Counted from the stretch's first letter, positions 10,502 through 20,223 are shown. The stretch is 64,000 nt of DNA from Actinomycetes bacterium (GCA_021828475.1 JAJZIY010000010.1:1-64000); one strand, 5' to 3'. A program made the numbers and translations. The notes: generated from the sequence alone by a model not told the origin.

Positions 10502-10855
10502 TTACCAGCCCCGGTCCCGGCTCGGGCCTACCAGGACCACCATGGTCCCCACGCCCGGGACCACGGATTGTGAGCGGCGGACGATCTCGGAGGCAAGGAG
10601 CCGCAGCTGTGACGCCCAGGCGTTGTGGTCGACGACCACTGTCAGTACCGGTCCTCGGAGAGCGGTGGGACGGCAGTGGTCGGCCACCTGCGCTCCGACC
10701 AGCTCGGCCCAGCGTGCCCGCAGGGCCGCGACCTCGATGGCGCCTTCGGCGCCGATCTGGCGGGCGGCGTCGGGCAGGGAGGTGGTGACGCGGCGTGGCC
10801 CCGGGGGCGGCGCGTGGCGCCGATCGTGCTCGTACCCCCCTCCCCGCTGGCGCAT
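10502..10855 (-). CDS. dciA: DciA-type (DUF721) helicase-loading protein
   Basis: A 117-residue DUF721 protein in the recF-gyrB gap, the place of Rv0004 in mycobacteria. DUF721/DciA proteins interact with the replicative helicase and help load it in bacteria that lack DnaC. The domain reads ARWAELVGAQVADHCRPTAL ... LTVVVDHNAWASQLRLLASE, where the Trp and LR residues are typical. The start ATG at 10855 has GGGGACC upstream. The protein is shorter than most actinobacterial homologues because the N-terminal arm is brief. Confidence 0.85.
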   Translation of the reverse strand: MRQRGGGYEHDRRHAPPPGPRRVTTSLPDAARQIGAEGAIEVAALRARWAELVGAQVADHCRPTALRGPVLTVVVDHNAWASQLRLLASEIVRRSQSVVPGVGTMVVLVGPSRDRGW

Positions 10856-10910
10856 GCTGGTCCCCAGGCTACCCTTCGCGTGCCTGCGCAGCGCCCGGGA
10901 CTGGCGCGCC

Positions 10911-12011
10911 TCAGCCTGGTTGCAACGAACCGGCCCTGACCACGTACCTGGCCACCACGGGGAGCTCGTCCGGCACCGCACCAGCCGTTGTGAGCAGAGC
11001 CTGGCCGGGCGGGAGGCAGTGGGCCAGAGCCGCGCACCTGCCCGGGTCGAGCTCGGAGAAGATGTCGTCGAGCAGGAGGACGGGGCTCGAACCCTGGCGT
11101 GCTGCCACCAGCGCATGGCCCCCGAGGCGCAGCGCCAGGGCGAGGCTCCTCTGCTCTCCCTGAGAAGCCTGCACTCTCGCCGCCAGGCCGTTGACGCTCA
11201 GAACGAGGTCGTCCCTCTGTGGTCCGACACCGGTGACGCCGCGGCGCAGGTCGTCGGCTCGTGCCCGGGCAACAGCCTCCGCCAGGCTCCCCTGCCAGCT
11301 GCGGTCATAGCTCACGCGGACTACGGCGGGCCGCCCCGTCCCCCGGGGCAAGCCGGCGCTCAGCGAGCGGTAGGCGGCGTCCACTTCGGGCTGGAGATCT
11401 GCCACCAGCTCTGACCTCGAAGCGGCGACGACCTCCCCCACCTGCGCCAACTTGGCGTCCCACACGTCCAGGGTTGGGGCGGTACCGGGACGAAGGCTCC
11501 CGCCGGCCGAGCGCAGGAGCGCGTTGCGCTGGCGCAACACCCTCTCCAGCTCGGCCCTGGCAGCCGAGTGCCGCGGGTGAAGGGCGCACAGAAGGTCGTC
11601 GAGGTAGTCACGCCTCCCGCCCGGCGCACCCTTCACGACCTCGATGTCGTCAGGAGAGAACACGGTGGCGGCCACAGTGCTCAACAACTCGTCCATGCGC
11701 CGCAGGGGTTGGCGGTTGAGCCTCGTCCTGTCCCTGCCGGCCAGGTTGAGCTCCGCCTCGATGAGCAGGCGCCGGCCCTCGCGGTCGGCGGTGCCCCTGA
11801 GCACGGCCTGGTCGCGGCCGCTCCTGACCAGGGCGGCCGTGGCCGCTCCCCTGAAGCTTCGGAGCGTGGTGATGTACCCGACAGCCTCGAGGACGTTTGT
11901 CTTGCCGGCCCCGTTGTCACCCACGAGCAGTGTGACGCCGTCCGGCGCCGGCCTGAACTCGGCTGCCTCGTAGTTGCGGAAGTCGACCAGGTCCGCTTGC
12001 TCCACGAACAC
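10911..12011 (-). CDS. recF: RecF recombination/replication repair ATPase
   Basis: A 366-residue SMC-like ATPase that loads RecA at gaps. Walker A is GDNGAGKTNVLEA near residue 32. The ABC signature region is ASQGEQRSLALALRLG and Walker B is PVLLLDDIFSELD. Starts 58 nt after dnaN. It lies between dnaN and dciA as in most actinobacteria. Confidence 0.96.
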   Translation of the reverse strand: MFVEQADLVDFRNYEAAEFRPAPDGVTLLVGDNGAGKTNVLEAVGYITTLRSFRGAATAALVRSGRDQAVLRGTADREGRRLLIEAELNLAGRDRTRLNRQPLRRMDELLSTVAATVFSPDDIEVVKGAPGGRRDYLDDLLCALHPRHSAARAELERVLRQRNALLRSAGGSLRPGTAPTLDVWDAKLAQVGEVVAASRSELVADLQPEVDAAYRSLSAGLPRGTGRPAVVRVSYDRSWQGSLAEAVARARADDLRRGVTGVGPQRDDLVLSVNGLAARVQASQGEQRSLALALRLGGHALVAARQGSSPVLLLDDIFSELDPGRCAALAHCLPPGQALLTTAGAVPDELPVVARYVVRAGSLQPG

Positions 12012-12069
12012 GGGGCTCCTCAGCGCGAGGGTGGCCGCCGGTCGTCCCGGCCAGCCCCGGTGCCGGCCC

Positions 12070-13173
12070 TCAGGCCACCCTCACCGGCATGAGCAGGTAG
12101 ACGTAGTCGGTGCTGTCCGTCGGCTTGAGCGTGGCCGGCTTCAGAGCGTCCATGGTCTCGAGCAGGACCTCGTCGCCTGGCACCGCCTCGACTCCCTCGG
12201 CCAGGTACTGTGGGTTGAAGGCGATGGTCATCTCCGCCCCGTCGTACTTGGCGTCCACTTCCTCCACGGCCTGGCCCCAGTCGTTGGTCACGACGCTCAG
12301 CTGGACCGCGCCCGAGCGCAGGGAGATGCGCGCCGGCGTGGTGGCGTCCCGCGCGACCAGGCGGACCCTACGGATCGCGTCGAGGAACGGCTCCCGGCTG
12401 ATGACGAGACGGTTGGGGTAGTTGAAGGGGACCAACTGGCGGTAGGGGGGGAACTCCCCCTCTATGAGCCGGGTCGTCATCTGGACATGGCCGACACTGA
12501 AGCGCACCTCGTGGGTACCCAGGTGCAACTCGACGGCCTCCGCCTCGCCCCCGAGCAGGCGCTGCAGCTCTCCCAGGGCCCTCGAGGGCACCAACACCCT
12601 CTGCCCCTCGGCGAGGACGCCATGGGCGCCCGGCAGGTCACGCACAGCCAGGCGATAGGAGTCGGTGGCCACCAGCCTCAGGCCTTCGGCCTCGGCGGCG
12701 ATCAACACCCCTGTCAGCACCGGCCTGGTGTCCTCGGACGACGCCGCCCTGACCACCTGGCGGAGGGCCTCTGCCAGGCCGGCCGTCGAAAGCGACACGC
12801 GTTGGCCGCTCGGGGGGGCGAGGTGGGGGAAGTCGCCGGCCCGGTAGGGGCGCAGCACGAACTGCGACCGCCCGGCAGCCACCCGCAACTCCTCGTCGTC
12901 GCCCTCCAGATCGACGGCCCCTGGTTCGAGCGCCCTGACGATGTCGGTCAGTAGCCGCCCGGGGGCCACGACGACCCCGTCGGACGCGCCCGCCACCACC
13001 ACCCCCGTCGAGATGGTCAGGTCCTGGTCGGTGCCTGTGACCTCCAAGCGGTCACCACTGAGGCTCAGGCGGGTCCCGGGCACACCTGCGCCCGCACCTG
13101 ACCGTGTCGAACCCGCACGCCCGGCGGTCGCCAGGGCGTCGAGGAGGTTGTCACGCTCGCAACGGAACTTCAC
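12070..13173 (-). CDS. dnaN: DNA polymerase III sliding clamp (beta subunit)
   Basis: A 367-residue beta clamp. The three clamp folds can be followed through KFRCERDNLLDAL, RPVLTGVLIAAEAEGLRLVATDSYRLA and the C-terminal TDYVYLLMPVRVA, the latter being the conserved end that forms the peptide-binding pocket. The start is a GTG at 13173 with GAGGAG upstream. It is separated from dnaA by 237 bp that contain DnaA-box-like sequences. Confidence 0.97.
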   Translation of the reverse strand: MKFRCERDNLLDALATAGRAGSTRSGAGAGVPGTRLSLSGDRLEVTGTDQDLTISTGVVVAGASDGVVVAPGRLLTDIVRALEPGAVDLEGDDEELRVAAGRSQFVLRPYRAGDFPHLAPPSGQRVSLSTAGLAEALRQVVRAASSEDTRPVLTGVLIAAEAEGLRLVATDSYRLAVRDLPGAHGVLAEGQRVLVPSRALGELQRLLGGEAEAVELHLGTHEVRFSVGHVQMTTRLIEGEFPPYRQLVPFNYPNRLVISREPFLDAIRRVRLVARDATTPARISLRSGAVQLSVVTNDWGQAVEEVDAKYDGAEMTIAFNPQYLAEGVEAVPGDEVLLETMDALKPATLKPTDSTDYVYLLMPVRVA

Positions 13174-13410
13174 TGTGTCGGCGCTCCTCTACTAAGAGTC
13201 TTTTAAAGATCAAAGGCAGTAGTTGTAGTGGTGTGGATTGTGCATGAACTGCCGTTCCCGCACGTCGGTGCCCATATGGTCATCCGGGCCCGTGTGGACG
13301 TCGGTCCCCTGAAACCAGTGCCCCGGTAGGCCGATTGTGGAAAAGTGCCCCATGGGCCCCCAGAATTACATCGGCCCGGCACAAGATCTTCAGGGAAGGC
13401 ACCGGAGCCC
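13174..13410. other. dnaN-dnaA intergenic region with DnaA-box-like sites
   Basis: The 237-bp gap has the most AT-rich patch of the neighbourhood (around 13196-13215) and two DnaA-box-like sequences, TGTGGATTG at 13232-13240 and TGTGGAAAA at 13336-13344 (complement TTTTCCACA). The spacing and low number do not make a convincing full origin, but dnaN-dnaA gaps serve as oriC in some actinobacteria. Confidence 0.4.
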
Positions 13411-14832
13411 TCAACCGTTGGCCTTGATCTTGTGGATCAGCTCGGTGACCTGCTCGTACACCTGGCGCTTCTCCCCCATCATGCGGGCGACCTTCTTCTG
13501 GGCGTGCATGACCGTGGTGTGGTCCCGGTCGCCGAACTCCCTGGCGATCGCCGGGAAGCTGTAGTCGGTCAGCTCGCGGAACAGGTACATGGCCATCTGG
13601 CGCGCCGCTACGAGGGGGCGCCGGCGGCTCGGCCCGCAGATCTCCTCGACGCTCAGGTCGAACGCCTCGGCTGTGGCTTGGAGGATCTGCTTGGCTGTCA
13701 CCTGGCGCGGCGCGCTGGCGGCGATGACGTCGGAAAGGACTTCCTGAGCGAGTTGCGCCGTGACAGGCACCCTGTGGATGCTGGCGAAGGCAGAGAGGCG
13801 GATCAGGGCCCCTTCCAGTTCGCGGATGTTGTCCTTGACGTGGGTGGCGATGAGCTCGAGGACGTCCTCGGGGACATGGGCTCGCTCACCCTCGGACTTC
13901 TTGCGCAGGATGGCTAGGCGTGTCTCCAGCTCAGGAGGCTGGATGTCTGTTATGAGACCCGACTCGAAGCGGCTCCGCAGGCGGTCCTCCAGCGTGGCGA
14001 TCGCTCTTGGCTGGCGGTCCGATGAGATGACGATCTGCTTCTCGGCCTCGTAGAAGGAGTTGAAGGTGTAGAAGAACTCCTCCTGGGTCTCCTTCTTGCC
14101 CTCGAGCAACTGGATGTCGTCCACGAGGAGCACGTCGAAGGCGCGGTAGCGGCGTTTGAACGCTGTCTGGCCGTGGGTCCGGATGGAGTCGATGAAGTCG
14201 TTGAGGAACGTCTCCGTCGACACGTAGCACACATTGAGGCCAGGGAAGTTCTGGCAGACGTAGTGCCCGATGGCGTGCAGCATGTGGGTCTTGCCCAAGC
14301 CGGAGGCGCCGTAGATGAAGAGAGGGTTGTACGCCTTGGCCGGCTCCTCTGCTACGCGCTGCGCTGCGGCGTGGGCGAAGCGGTTGGAGGCCCCGATGAC
14401 GAACGCCTCGAAGGTGTAGCGGGGGTTGAGGTTGCCCTGGGACCGCTTGGCACCCTCGCGTGCCGCCTGGGTGCTCGGCCCTGGCGGGGCGGTCGTCACC
14501 GGCCGGGCACCGCCGGTTTCGCCGGCAAGGGACGAGCGGGCCTGGGCCGGTAGCGCCCCGCCGTCAGCCGCCCCTCCGTCAGGCTCGCGCACCACGAGCT
14601 CTATGTCGGGTGACTCCGTGCTGGTGGCCTCGGCTATCACCTGCTCGATGAGCGGCTGGAACCGGGTCAGGACCAGCTCGCGGACCATGGAGTTGGGTGC
14701 TGCCAGGACGAAACGCGAGCCGCTGGCCTGTACGGGTACGAGCGGCGCCAACCATGCGTTCCAGGTGGGCTCGGGGACCTGACGGCGCAGGTTGGCTGAG
14801 CACGCCGCCCAGAGCTCACCCAGGTCGCTCAT
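13411..14832 (-). CDS. dnaA: Chromosomal replication initiator DnaA
   Basis: A 473-residue initiator. Domain I begins [19 protein letters not shown]; a Pro/Ala-rich domain II follows; the AAA+ domain shows Walker [12 protein letters not shown], Walker B VLLVDDIQ and sensor SSDRQP; domain IV holds the DNA-binding signature [15 protein letters not shown] chose the ATG at 14832 because domain I starts there; a longer in-frame extension to 14973 has no homologous character. Transcribed away from dnaB and toward dnaN. rpmH, its usual neighbour, is 25 kb away. Confidence 0.97.
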   Translation of the reverse strand: MSDLGELWAACSANLRRQVPEPTWNAWLAPLVPVQASGSRFVLAAPNSMVRELVLTRFQPLIEQVIAEATSTESPDIELVVREPDGGAADGGALPAQARSSLAGETGGARPVTTAPPGPSTQAAREGAKRSQGNLNPRYTFEAFVIGASNRFAHAAAQRVAEEPAKAYNPLFIYGASGLGKTHMLHAIGHYVCQNFPGLNVCYVSTETFLNDFIDSIRTHGQTAFKRRYRAFDVLLVDDIQLLEGKKETQEEFFYTFNSFYEAEKQIVISSDRQPRAIATLEDRLRSRFESGLITDIQPPELETRLAILRKKSEGERAHVPEDVLELIATHVKDNIRELEGALIRLSAFASIHRVPVTAQLAQEVLSDVIAASAPRQVTAKQILQATAEAFDLSVEEICGPSRRRPLVAARQMAMYLFRELTDYSFPAIAREFGDRDHTTVMHAQKKVARMMGEKRQVYEQVTELIHKIKANG

Positions 14833-15219
14833 GTTCCAGTCAAGGCCGTCAGCCACATCTAGCCCACAATCCTGTTGAAAACTTGTGGAGATCGAACCCG
14901 GCCCGGACGAGGCACCTGGCTGTGCGCCCGTCAGTGGCTGGGGGGAAGAGCCGGTCTCGCAAACTGGGTTCAACCTCTAGTCCTACGGAGCCCGTTTGGG
15001 GCGCTGTAGGCAGTCGAGGCTAGCACCTCGGCTGTGACGCGGCGATGCCCGCAGAGCAGTTGTCCACAGTCTGGTGCTACCGAACGAATGTTCTGTAGAA
15101 TCACACGCGTGGTGTTCGATGTCGCCAGCACCGTCCCCAACCCAGGCCCGACGGTCCACGGGAAATCAACACGTTGTCCCCTGGCGTCCCACAGCTCCGA
15201 ACCGCAAAGGTAGGACCCC
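14833..15219. other. dnaA-dnaB divergent intergenic region, one perfect DnaA box
   Basis: This 387-bp gap must carry the promoters of both genes. TTGTCCACA at 15060-15068 matches the actinobacterial DnaA box exactly. A weaker match lies at about 14882-14890 (CTTGTGGAG). A possible -10 for dnaB is TAGAAT at 15096-15101. No cluster of boxes or AT-rich unwinding element is evident, so I cannot call it oriC. Confidence 0.45.
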
Positions 15220-16590
15220 GTGGCGAGAGCGATAACAGACATCCGTGAGAGGCCGCAGGCCGCTGCTCCTCGGTCGGAGCGCGTGCCGCCGCAGGACCTT
15301 CAGGCCGAGGAGTCACTCCTCGGAGCGATGCTGCTGTCCCGGGACGCCATTTCGTCCGCTGTGGAGCTGTGCAAGGCGGACGACTTCTACCGGCCAGCCC
15401 ACTCCCACATCTTCGAGGCCATCTGCTCGCTCTACGCCCAGGGCGAGCCGGCCGACCCTGTCACCGTCGCCGACGAGCTTAAACGTGCCGACATGCTCGA
15501 TTCGGCGGGTGGTCCTGGCAACCTGGTCGCCCTCCAGGCCAACACACCTGCCATCGCCAACGCGGCCCGCTACGCCAAGATCGTCGAGGAGCACGCCCTG
15601 CTGCGCCGGCTCATAGGGGTAGCGAGCGAGATCGCCGAGATGGGCTACTCGCTCCCAGACGACGTCGTCGCCACCTTGGACAGAGCTGAGGCGATGGTCT
15701 TCGACATCGTGGAGCGGCGCGTCACCGACACGCTCAAGCCGCTGCGCGAGCTCCTCGCCGCTAGCCTCGACCACCTCGAGGCCCTGTACAACCGTGGCGA
15801 CGCCATAACCGGTGTCCCGACGGGGTACGCCGACCTGGACGAGCGGCTGTCAGGCCTGCAGCCCAATGCCCTCGTCATCGTCGGCGCCAGGCCATCGATG
15901 GGCAAGACCGCCTTCGCTTTGGGGATGGCTTCTCATGCCGCCATCGAGAAGCGCGAGCCCGTGCTGTTCTTCTCGCTCGAGATGAGCCATCTGGAGCTGA
16001 CACAACGGCTCCTGTGCTCGGAAGCCCGGGTCGACTCGGCCCGGATGCGCAACGGCAAGCTCCACGAGTCGGACTGGCCCAAGGTCGTCAACGCCATCGG
16101 CAAGCTCGGCGAAGCCCCGCTCTTCATAGACGACAACCCAAACCTCACTGTCATGGAGATCCGGGCCAAGGCTCGGAGGCTCAAGAGCCGGGAGGGCCTC
16201 GGGCTCATAATCGTCGACTACCTTCAGCTCATGTCGGGCCACGGGTCGTCGGAAAACCGGCAAGTGGAGGTGTCGGAGATAAGCCGGGGCCTCAAGATCC
16301 TCGCCCGCGAACTGTCGGTGCCAGTCGTCGCCCTGTCGCAGCTGTCCCGGGGCCTCGAGGCCCGTGCCGACAAGCGCCCGGTACTGGCTGACCTGCGTGA
16401 GTCGGGGAGCTTGGAGCAGGACGCCGACGTGGTGATGTTCATCTACCGCGACGAGGTCTACAACAACGAGTCCCAGGACAAGGGCGTTGCCGAGATAATC
16501 GTCGCCAAGCACCGCAATGGGCCTACCGGCACCGAGAAGCTGGCGTTCCTGGACCACTTCACCCGGTTCGCCAATATGGCGCGCGTCTGA
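15220..16590 (+). CDS. dnaB: Replicative DNA helicase DnaB
   Basis: A 456-residue hexameric helicase without intein. The N-terminal helical domain contains EESLLGAMLLSRDAIS; the RecA-like motor has Walker A GARPSMGKTAFALGM, Walker B LIIVDYLQLM and the DnaB motif LSRGLEARADKRPVLADLRE. The start GTG at 15220 has AAAGG upstream. It converges on rplI across the terminator at 16631-16665. In many actinobacteria dnaB follows rplI in one operon; here it is turned round to face that operon and stands next to dnaA. Confidence 0.97.
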   Translation: MARAITDIRERPQAAAPRSERVPPQDLQAEESLLGAMLLSRDAISSAVELCKADDFYRPAHSHIFEAICSLYAQGEPADPVTVADELKRADMLDSAGGPGNLVALQANTPAIANAARYAKIVEEHALLRRLIGVASEIAEMGYSLPDDVVATLDRAEAMVFDIVERRVTDTLKPLRELLAASLDHLEALYNRGDAITGVPTGYADLDERLSGLQPNALVIVGARPSMGKTAFALGMASHAAIEKREPVLFFSLEMSHLELTQRLLCSEARVDSARMRNGKLHESDWPKVVNAIGKLGEAPLFIDDNPNLTVMEIRAKARRLKSREGLGLIIVDYLQLMSGHGSSENRQVEVSEISRGLKILARELSVPVVALSQLSRGLEARADKRPVLADLRESGSLEQDADVVMFIYRDEVYNNESQDKGVAEIIVAKHRNGPTGTEKLAFLDHFTRFANMARV

Positions 16591-16630
16591 GCACATTGCC
16601 CATGCCCGCGTCCGGCGGGCGGGCGCAACT

Positions 16631-16665
16631 GGAAAGGACCGGGCCACGGAGGCCCGGTCCTTTCC
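16631..16665. terminator. Strong bidirectional terminator between dnaB and rplI
   Basis: A perfect 15-bp stem (GGAAAGGACCGGGCC / GGCCCGGTCCTTTCC) with a 5-nt loop. A-rich and T-rich ends on both flanks allow action in both directions between the convergent genes. Confidence 0.85.
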
Positions 16666-16704
16666 TCGCTACCTTTTCGTGGGGAGCGGCCAAGCAGCGG
16701 TACG

Positions 16705-17151
16705 TCAGGCCCTGACGATCTCCACCGTTACCGGGAACTCCACCTCGGTGTGCAGGCGGGCCGGAACCTGGTGTGTGCCGAGGGCTTTGATCGGCTCGGC
16801 CAGGTGCAGGCGGAAACGGTCGATGTGCAGGCTGGTCTGCTCTGCGATGGCATCGGCGATGTTGGCCGTCGAGACCGAGCCGAATAGCTTGCCCTCGGGG
16901 CCCGCCCGCATCGGGATGCGAATGACCTGGGCGACCAGGCTGCGAGCTATCGTCTCGGCCTCCTGGCGCTCGTGAGCATCCTTGACGTCCCGGGCCCGGC
17001 GCATGTTGGCTGCCTGTGCCGCTATCCCGGCACTGGCAGGGATGGCGTGGCCCTTCGGCAGCAGGAAGTTGCGGGCAAACCCGTCGGCGACGTCGAGGAC
17101 CTCGCCGCGCTTGCCGAGCTTGGGCATGTCGGAGCGCAGGACGACCCGCAT
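16705..17151 (-). CDS. rplI: 50S ribosomal protein L9
   Basis: A 148-residue L9. The N-domain reads [20 protein letters not shown] with the conserved DGFARNFLLPKGHA, and after a long helix the C-domain shows KLFGSVSTANIADAI. The ATG shares a base with the rpsR stop. Last gene of the rpsF-ssb-rpsR-rplI unit. Confidence 0.97.
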   Translation of the reverse strand: MRVVLRSDMPKLGKRGEVLDVADGFARNFLLPKGHAIPASAGIAAQAANMRRARDVKDAHERQEAETIARSLVAQVIRIPMRAGPEGKLFGSVSTANIADAIAEQTSLHIDRFRLHLAEPIKALGTHQVPARLHTEVEFPVTVEIVRA

Positions 17152-17561
17152 CAGGCGTCCACCTCCTCGGGCTCGCTCTCGCTCTCCTCGTCGGCCTCGT
17201 AGACGGGGGCCTCGTCGGCGGCCGTGTCGCGGGTCGCCGCCTCCTCACGTCCCTGCTGGGGCCGGGGCCGTCCCGGTCCCCGCTCACTGGCCGTGCGCTG
17301 CACGTAAGGCAGGAGAGCCAGCTCGCGGGCCGTCTTTATGGCTACCTGGACGTCACGCTGGTGCTGCGTGCAGTTGCCCGTCACGCGTCGCGAACGGATC
17401 TTGCCGCGCTCGCTCATGAAACGCCGGAGCAGGCCCACGTCCTTGTAGTCGACCCATTGTGCGTGCTCTTTGCAGAACACGCATACCTTCTTCTTCCCGC
17501 GGGGGCGCGTCTCCTTGGGCGCCCGCTTGGGGTTGCGGTCCCTGTCGTTGGTCCTTGCCAT
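17151..17561 (-). CDS. rpsR: 30S ribosomal protein S18 with acidic C-terminal tail
   Basis: A 136-residue S18; most are 75-90 residues. The core [20 protein letters not shown] is normal. It is a zinc-type (C+) form: CVFC near residue 27 and CTQH near residue 65 supply the ligands. After the core, about 40 residues form a Gln/Arg then strongly acidic tail ending [15 protein letters not shown], probably disordered. The operon position between ssb and rplI is standard. Confidence 0.94.
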   Translation of the reverse strand: MARTNDRDRNPKRAPKETRPRGKKKVCVFCKEHAQWVDYKDVGLLRRFMSERGKIRSRRVTGNCTQHQRDVQVAIKTARELALLPYVQRTASERGPGRPRPQQGREEAATRDTAADEAPVYEADEESESEPEEVDA

Positions 17562-17566
17562 CGCGC

Positions 17567-18052
17567 TTAGAACGGCTCCTCGTCGTCGTGGCCTGCGCTG
17601 TACGCCGCCTGGGCAGCCTCGGGGGCGGGGCGGTGGTAGGCCTGTTCGTGCATGGTGTGGGTGTCGCCGTTGGCGTTGTCGGGGCTACGGCGCTCGTTGC
17701 GCGTCACCTGGACGGTGGCCCAGCGCAGGCTGGGGGCTATCTCCTCGGCAGTGATCTCCACCTTGGAGCGCTTGTCGCCTTCCTGGGTCTCCCAGGACCG
17801 CTGGTCCAGCCGGCCGGTCACTACGACGCGGGTCCCGCGGGCGAGCGAGGTGGCGGCGTTCTCAGCCAGGGTGCCCCAGCAGACGACGTCGAAGAAGGAC
17901 GTCGACTCGCGCCGCTCCTGGCTCTGGCGGTCCGTCCAGGTGCGGTTGACGGCGATGCCGAAAGTGGCCGTGGCCTGGCCGCTCGGGGTGAAGCGCAGCT
18001 CGGGTTCCCGGGTGAGGTTGCCTACGATGCTGACCGAATTGTCTTGTGCCAT
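17567..18052 (-). CDS. ssb: Single-stranded DNA-binding protein
   Basis: A 161-residue SSB. The OB fold starts [20 protein letters not shown] and contains [18 protein letters not shown]. The C-terminus has the acidic tip DDEEPF that recruits replication proteins. Located between rpsF and rpsR, 2-5 nt from each neighbour, as in nearly all bacteria. Confidence 0.97.
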   Translation of the reverse strand: MAQDNSVSIVGNLTREPELRFTPSGQATATFGIAVNRTWTDRQSQERRESTSFFDVVCWGTLAENAATSLARGTRVVVTGRLDQRSWETQEGDKRSKVEITAEEIAPSLRWATVQVTRNERRSPDNANGDTHTMHEQAYHRPAPEAAQAAYSAGHDDEEPF

Positions 18053-18054
18053 TG

Positions 18055-18417
18055 TTACGCTCCGTTCGTTCTGGCGCCCACTGCGGTGGTGCTCTCGGGG
18101 GACGCCGCCGGGCGTGAGCGGCCAGCAGTGCGCTCGGGCAGCCTGATCACCTTGTGCCGGACGACCTCGTCGGCCAACCCGAGCTGGCGGTCGAGGTCGG
18201 CCAGGACGGCCGGTTCGGCGTTGGCTTCGATCACGACGTAGAAGCCCTCGCTCCGGTGTTTCACCGGGTAGGCCAGGCGTCGCTTGCCCCAGCTGTCTGC
18301 TTTGACCGACTTGGCACCGGCATCTCTGAGCTGCCTGGTGTAGCGGTCGACCAGTGCCCGGACGGCGTCGTCCTCCAGGCCGGCGTCGAGGATGACCATG
18401 ACTTCATAGGGCCGCAT
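18055..18417 (-). CDS. rpsF: 30S ribosomal protein S6
   Basis: A 120-residue S6 with the family start MRPYEVMVILDAGLEDDAVR and core WGKRRLAYPVKHRSEGFYVV. First gene of the operon. A short Ala/Arg/Ser-rich tail follows the fold. Confidence 0.97.
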   Translation of the reverse strand: MRPYEVMVILDAGLEDDAVRALVDRYTRQLRDAGAKSVKADSWGKRRLAYPVKHRSEGFYVVIEANAEPAVLADLDRQLGLADEVVRHKVIRLPERTAGRSRPAASPESTTAVGARTNGA

Positions 18418-18661
18418 GAGCGGCTCACCTACCTTTCCCTTTGGGCCGAGCCGTCCGGGCTGCGCCGGCGGCTCGGGCTCCGGTCCGTCCGGAGCAGGGC
18501 CGTATTCGGTTGTACCGTGCCATGGTAGCGGACGCCTGCGATTGGTCCATCGGGGTACACCCTGTCATGGAGCAGGGACATCAACCTGGCCCGGCCGGGT
18601 GGTGGCCGGTTGGGTGCAGGCCGGCTCGGCGCGCGCGAGGGGCCCTCAGGGGCTCGGGCCC

Positions 18662-19480
18662 TCAGGCCCGGTAGGCCTCCTGCTCCGAGGGGAAGCGGCC
18701 TGAGCGGACGTCGCCGGCCCAGGTGGCGAGTGCCTCGGCGGCGCGCACCTCCAGGTCGGCATAGCGGCGCACGAAGCGGGGCACACGCGGGCCGGACCAG
18801 CCCACGATGTCGTGGAAGACGAGCACCTGCCCGTCGCAAGAGCCACCGGCGCCGATACCGATCGTCGGTACCGGGACGCAGCGGGTGACCTCGGCCGCCA
18901 GCTCCGCAGGCACTCCTTCGAGGACCAGGGCGAAGCAGCCGGACTCGGCCAGGGTGATGGCGTCTGACACGAGGACCTTCGCCTCGTCGGCAGCCTTGCC
19001 CTGCACCTTGAAGCCGCCCATGGCCATCACCGATTGCGGCGTCAGGCCGAGGTGCCCCATGACCGGTACCTCCGCGTCGAGCAGGGCCTGGACGACGGGC
19101 AGGCGCTTGGCACCGCCCTCGAGCTTGACCGCCCCTGCGCCGGCTCTGACCAGCCGGGCGGCATTGGCCACGGCTGCGGCCTCCCCCTGGTGGTAGCTGG
19201 TCCAAGGCATGTCGGTGACGACGAGCTGGCGCAGCCCGCTACGGGCGACGGCGCCGGTGGCTCGCTCCATGTCCTCGACTGTCACGTGCAGGGTGTCGGG
19301 GTAGCCGAGGACCACCATGCCGAGGGAGTCTCCGACCAGGACGAGGTCGACGCCGGCGGCTGCGGCCGCCCGGGCGGTGGGGGCGTCGTAGGCGGTGACC
19401 ATCACGAGTGGCTCGGGGGAGCCCTTGTGGGCACGGACATCCGGCGCGGTCAGGGCTCGCCCACCCGGTGGAAGGGTCAT
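18662..19480 (-). CDS. panB: 3-methyl-2-oxobutanoate hydroxymethyltransferase
   Basis: A 272-residue PanB, first committed step to pantothenate: it adds a hydroxymethyl group from methylenetetrahydrofolate to ketoisovalerate. The TIM-barrel motifs are clear: MVTAYDAPTARAA, DLVLVGDSLGMVVLGYPDT with the Mg-binding Asp, VKLEGGA, MGHLGLTPQSV and TIGIGAGGSCDGQVLVFHD. Start ATG at 19480 has AGGAGG upstream. No other pantothenate gene is nearby. Confidence 0.96.
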   Translation of the reverse strand: MTLPPGGRALTAPDVRAHKGSPEPLVMVTAYDAPTARAAAAAGVDLVLVGDSLGMVVLGYPDTLHVTVEDMERATGAVARSGLRQLVVTDMPWTSYHQGEAAAVANAARLVRAGAGAVKLEGGAKRLPVVQALLDAEVPVMGHLGLTPQSVMAMGGFKVQGKAADEAKVLVSDAITLAESGCFALVLEGVPAELAAEVTRCVPVPTIGIGAGGSCDGQVLVFHDIVGWSGPRVPRFVRRYADLEVRAAEALATWAGDVRSGRFPSEQEAYRA

Positions 19481-19560
19481 AGTCGTACCTCCTGGGTCCA
19501 GTGCCGAACGGCTACCGGCCTCGGGCCGATGCTACCGTCCACCCCCGGCCAGGGGGAGGG

Positions 19561-20061
19561 TCAGCGCCCGGCAGTGCTGGGCGGCTCGGGCGTGGTCGCC
19601 CGTCCCGCGGCCTCGGGGGACGCCGAAGCCGGCTTGGCTCGGGCCCGTGAGGCCGGCCGCGGGGCCAGGGACACGACCTGTGCAAGGTGGTTCCAGCTGC
19701 AGGCGGGGCAGACCTCGATGACGTAGCAGGCGAGGTCCTTGCCGATGCTGGACAGCTTGGCCAGCTCCTTCTTGTTGGCCACGCAGCGCCCCGACGCCGG
19801 TAGCCGGGGGCCGAAGACGTAGGAGACCAACCTGACCTTGCTCTCCTCGCAGATGGGGCACTCCTCGTCGACCTCGGTCCCGGCGTCGCCGGCGGCTCGC
19901 AACAGCTCCGGCTGCGCGTCGCACACGTCCAGACGCGAGAGATGGCCCCTGCGGTACTCGGTCACGACGACATTGCGGGCCAGGCGGTAGTCGATGTTGC
20001 CCATGACGCGAAATCCCGAGCCGCGCGCTGACGCCGCTCGGGGCAGGAAGCTCATCGCCAT
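19561..20061 (-). CDS. DUF5318 family protein with Cys pairs
   Basis: About 166 residues. The core, IDYRLARNVVVTEYRRGHL, DVCDAQPELLRAAGDAGT, EECPICEESKVRLVSYVFG and VIEVCPACSWNHL, matches the actinobacterial DUF5318 family, with two CxxC pairs that suggest a zinc ribbon. The C-terminal tail is Ala/Pro-rich. Start is uncertain: ATGs at 20061, 20055 or 20004, none with a good ribosome site; the conserved part begins just after 20004. Function unknown. Its mycobacterial relatives also sit near murJ and the CCA enzyme. Confidence 0.72.
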   Translation of the reverse strand: MAMSFLPRAASARGSGFRVMGNIDYRLARNVVVTEYRRGHLSRLDVCDAQPELLRAAGDAGTEVDEECPICEESKVRLVSYVFGPRLPASGRCVANKKELAKLSSIGKDLACYVIEVCPACSWNHLAQVVSLAPRPASRARAKPASASPEAAGRATTPEPPSTAGR

Positions 20062-20180
20062 ATGGGCACCACGTCGTTCAGCGTACCGGCCGGGCCCCGG
20101 TTGTCGCCCCGGCTGGCGCACCGGGGGGGCCCGGAGCTGTGCGCGGGTCGGCCCCGTGCACTGCCCCTGAACAGCACCGC

Positions 20181-20223
20181 GGGCCGGCACGACGGCCGGG
20201 CCGGCACGACGGCCGGGCCGGCG
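20181..20223. repeat. 17-bp GC-rich tandem repeat, 2.5 copies
   Basis: GGGCCGGCACGACGGCC occurs at 20181-20197 and 20198-20214, followed by a partial third copy. It lies in the 240-bp gap between the DUF5318 gene and the 3' end of the CCA-enzyme gene. The gap holds no supported gene. Confidence 0.7.

Noticed and set aside
14833-14973. N-terminal extension of DnaA up to 14973
   Set aside because: DnaA domain I starts at the ATG at 14832; the upstream part is low-complexity and lies in the promoter gap.
14833-15219. Definite oriC call
   Set aside because: Only one perfect DnaA box and no clear AT-rich unwinding element.
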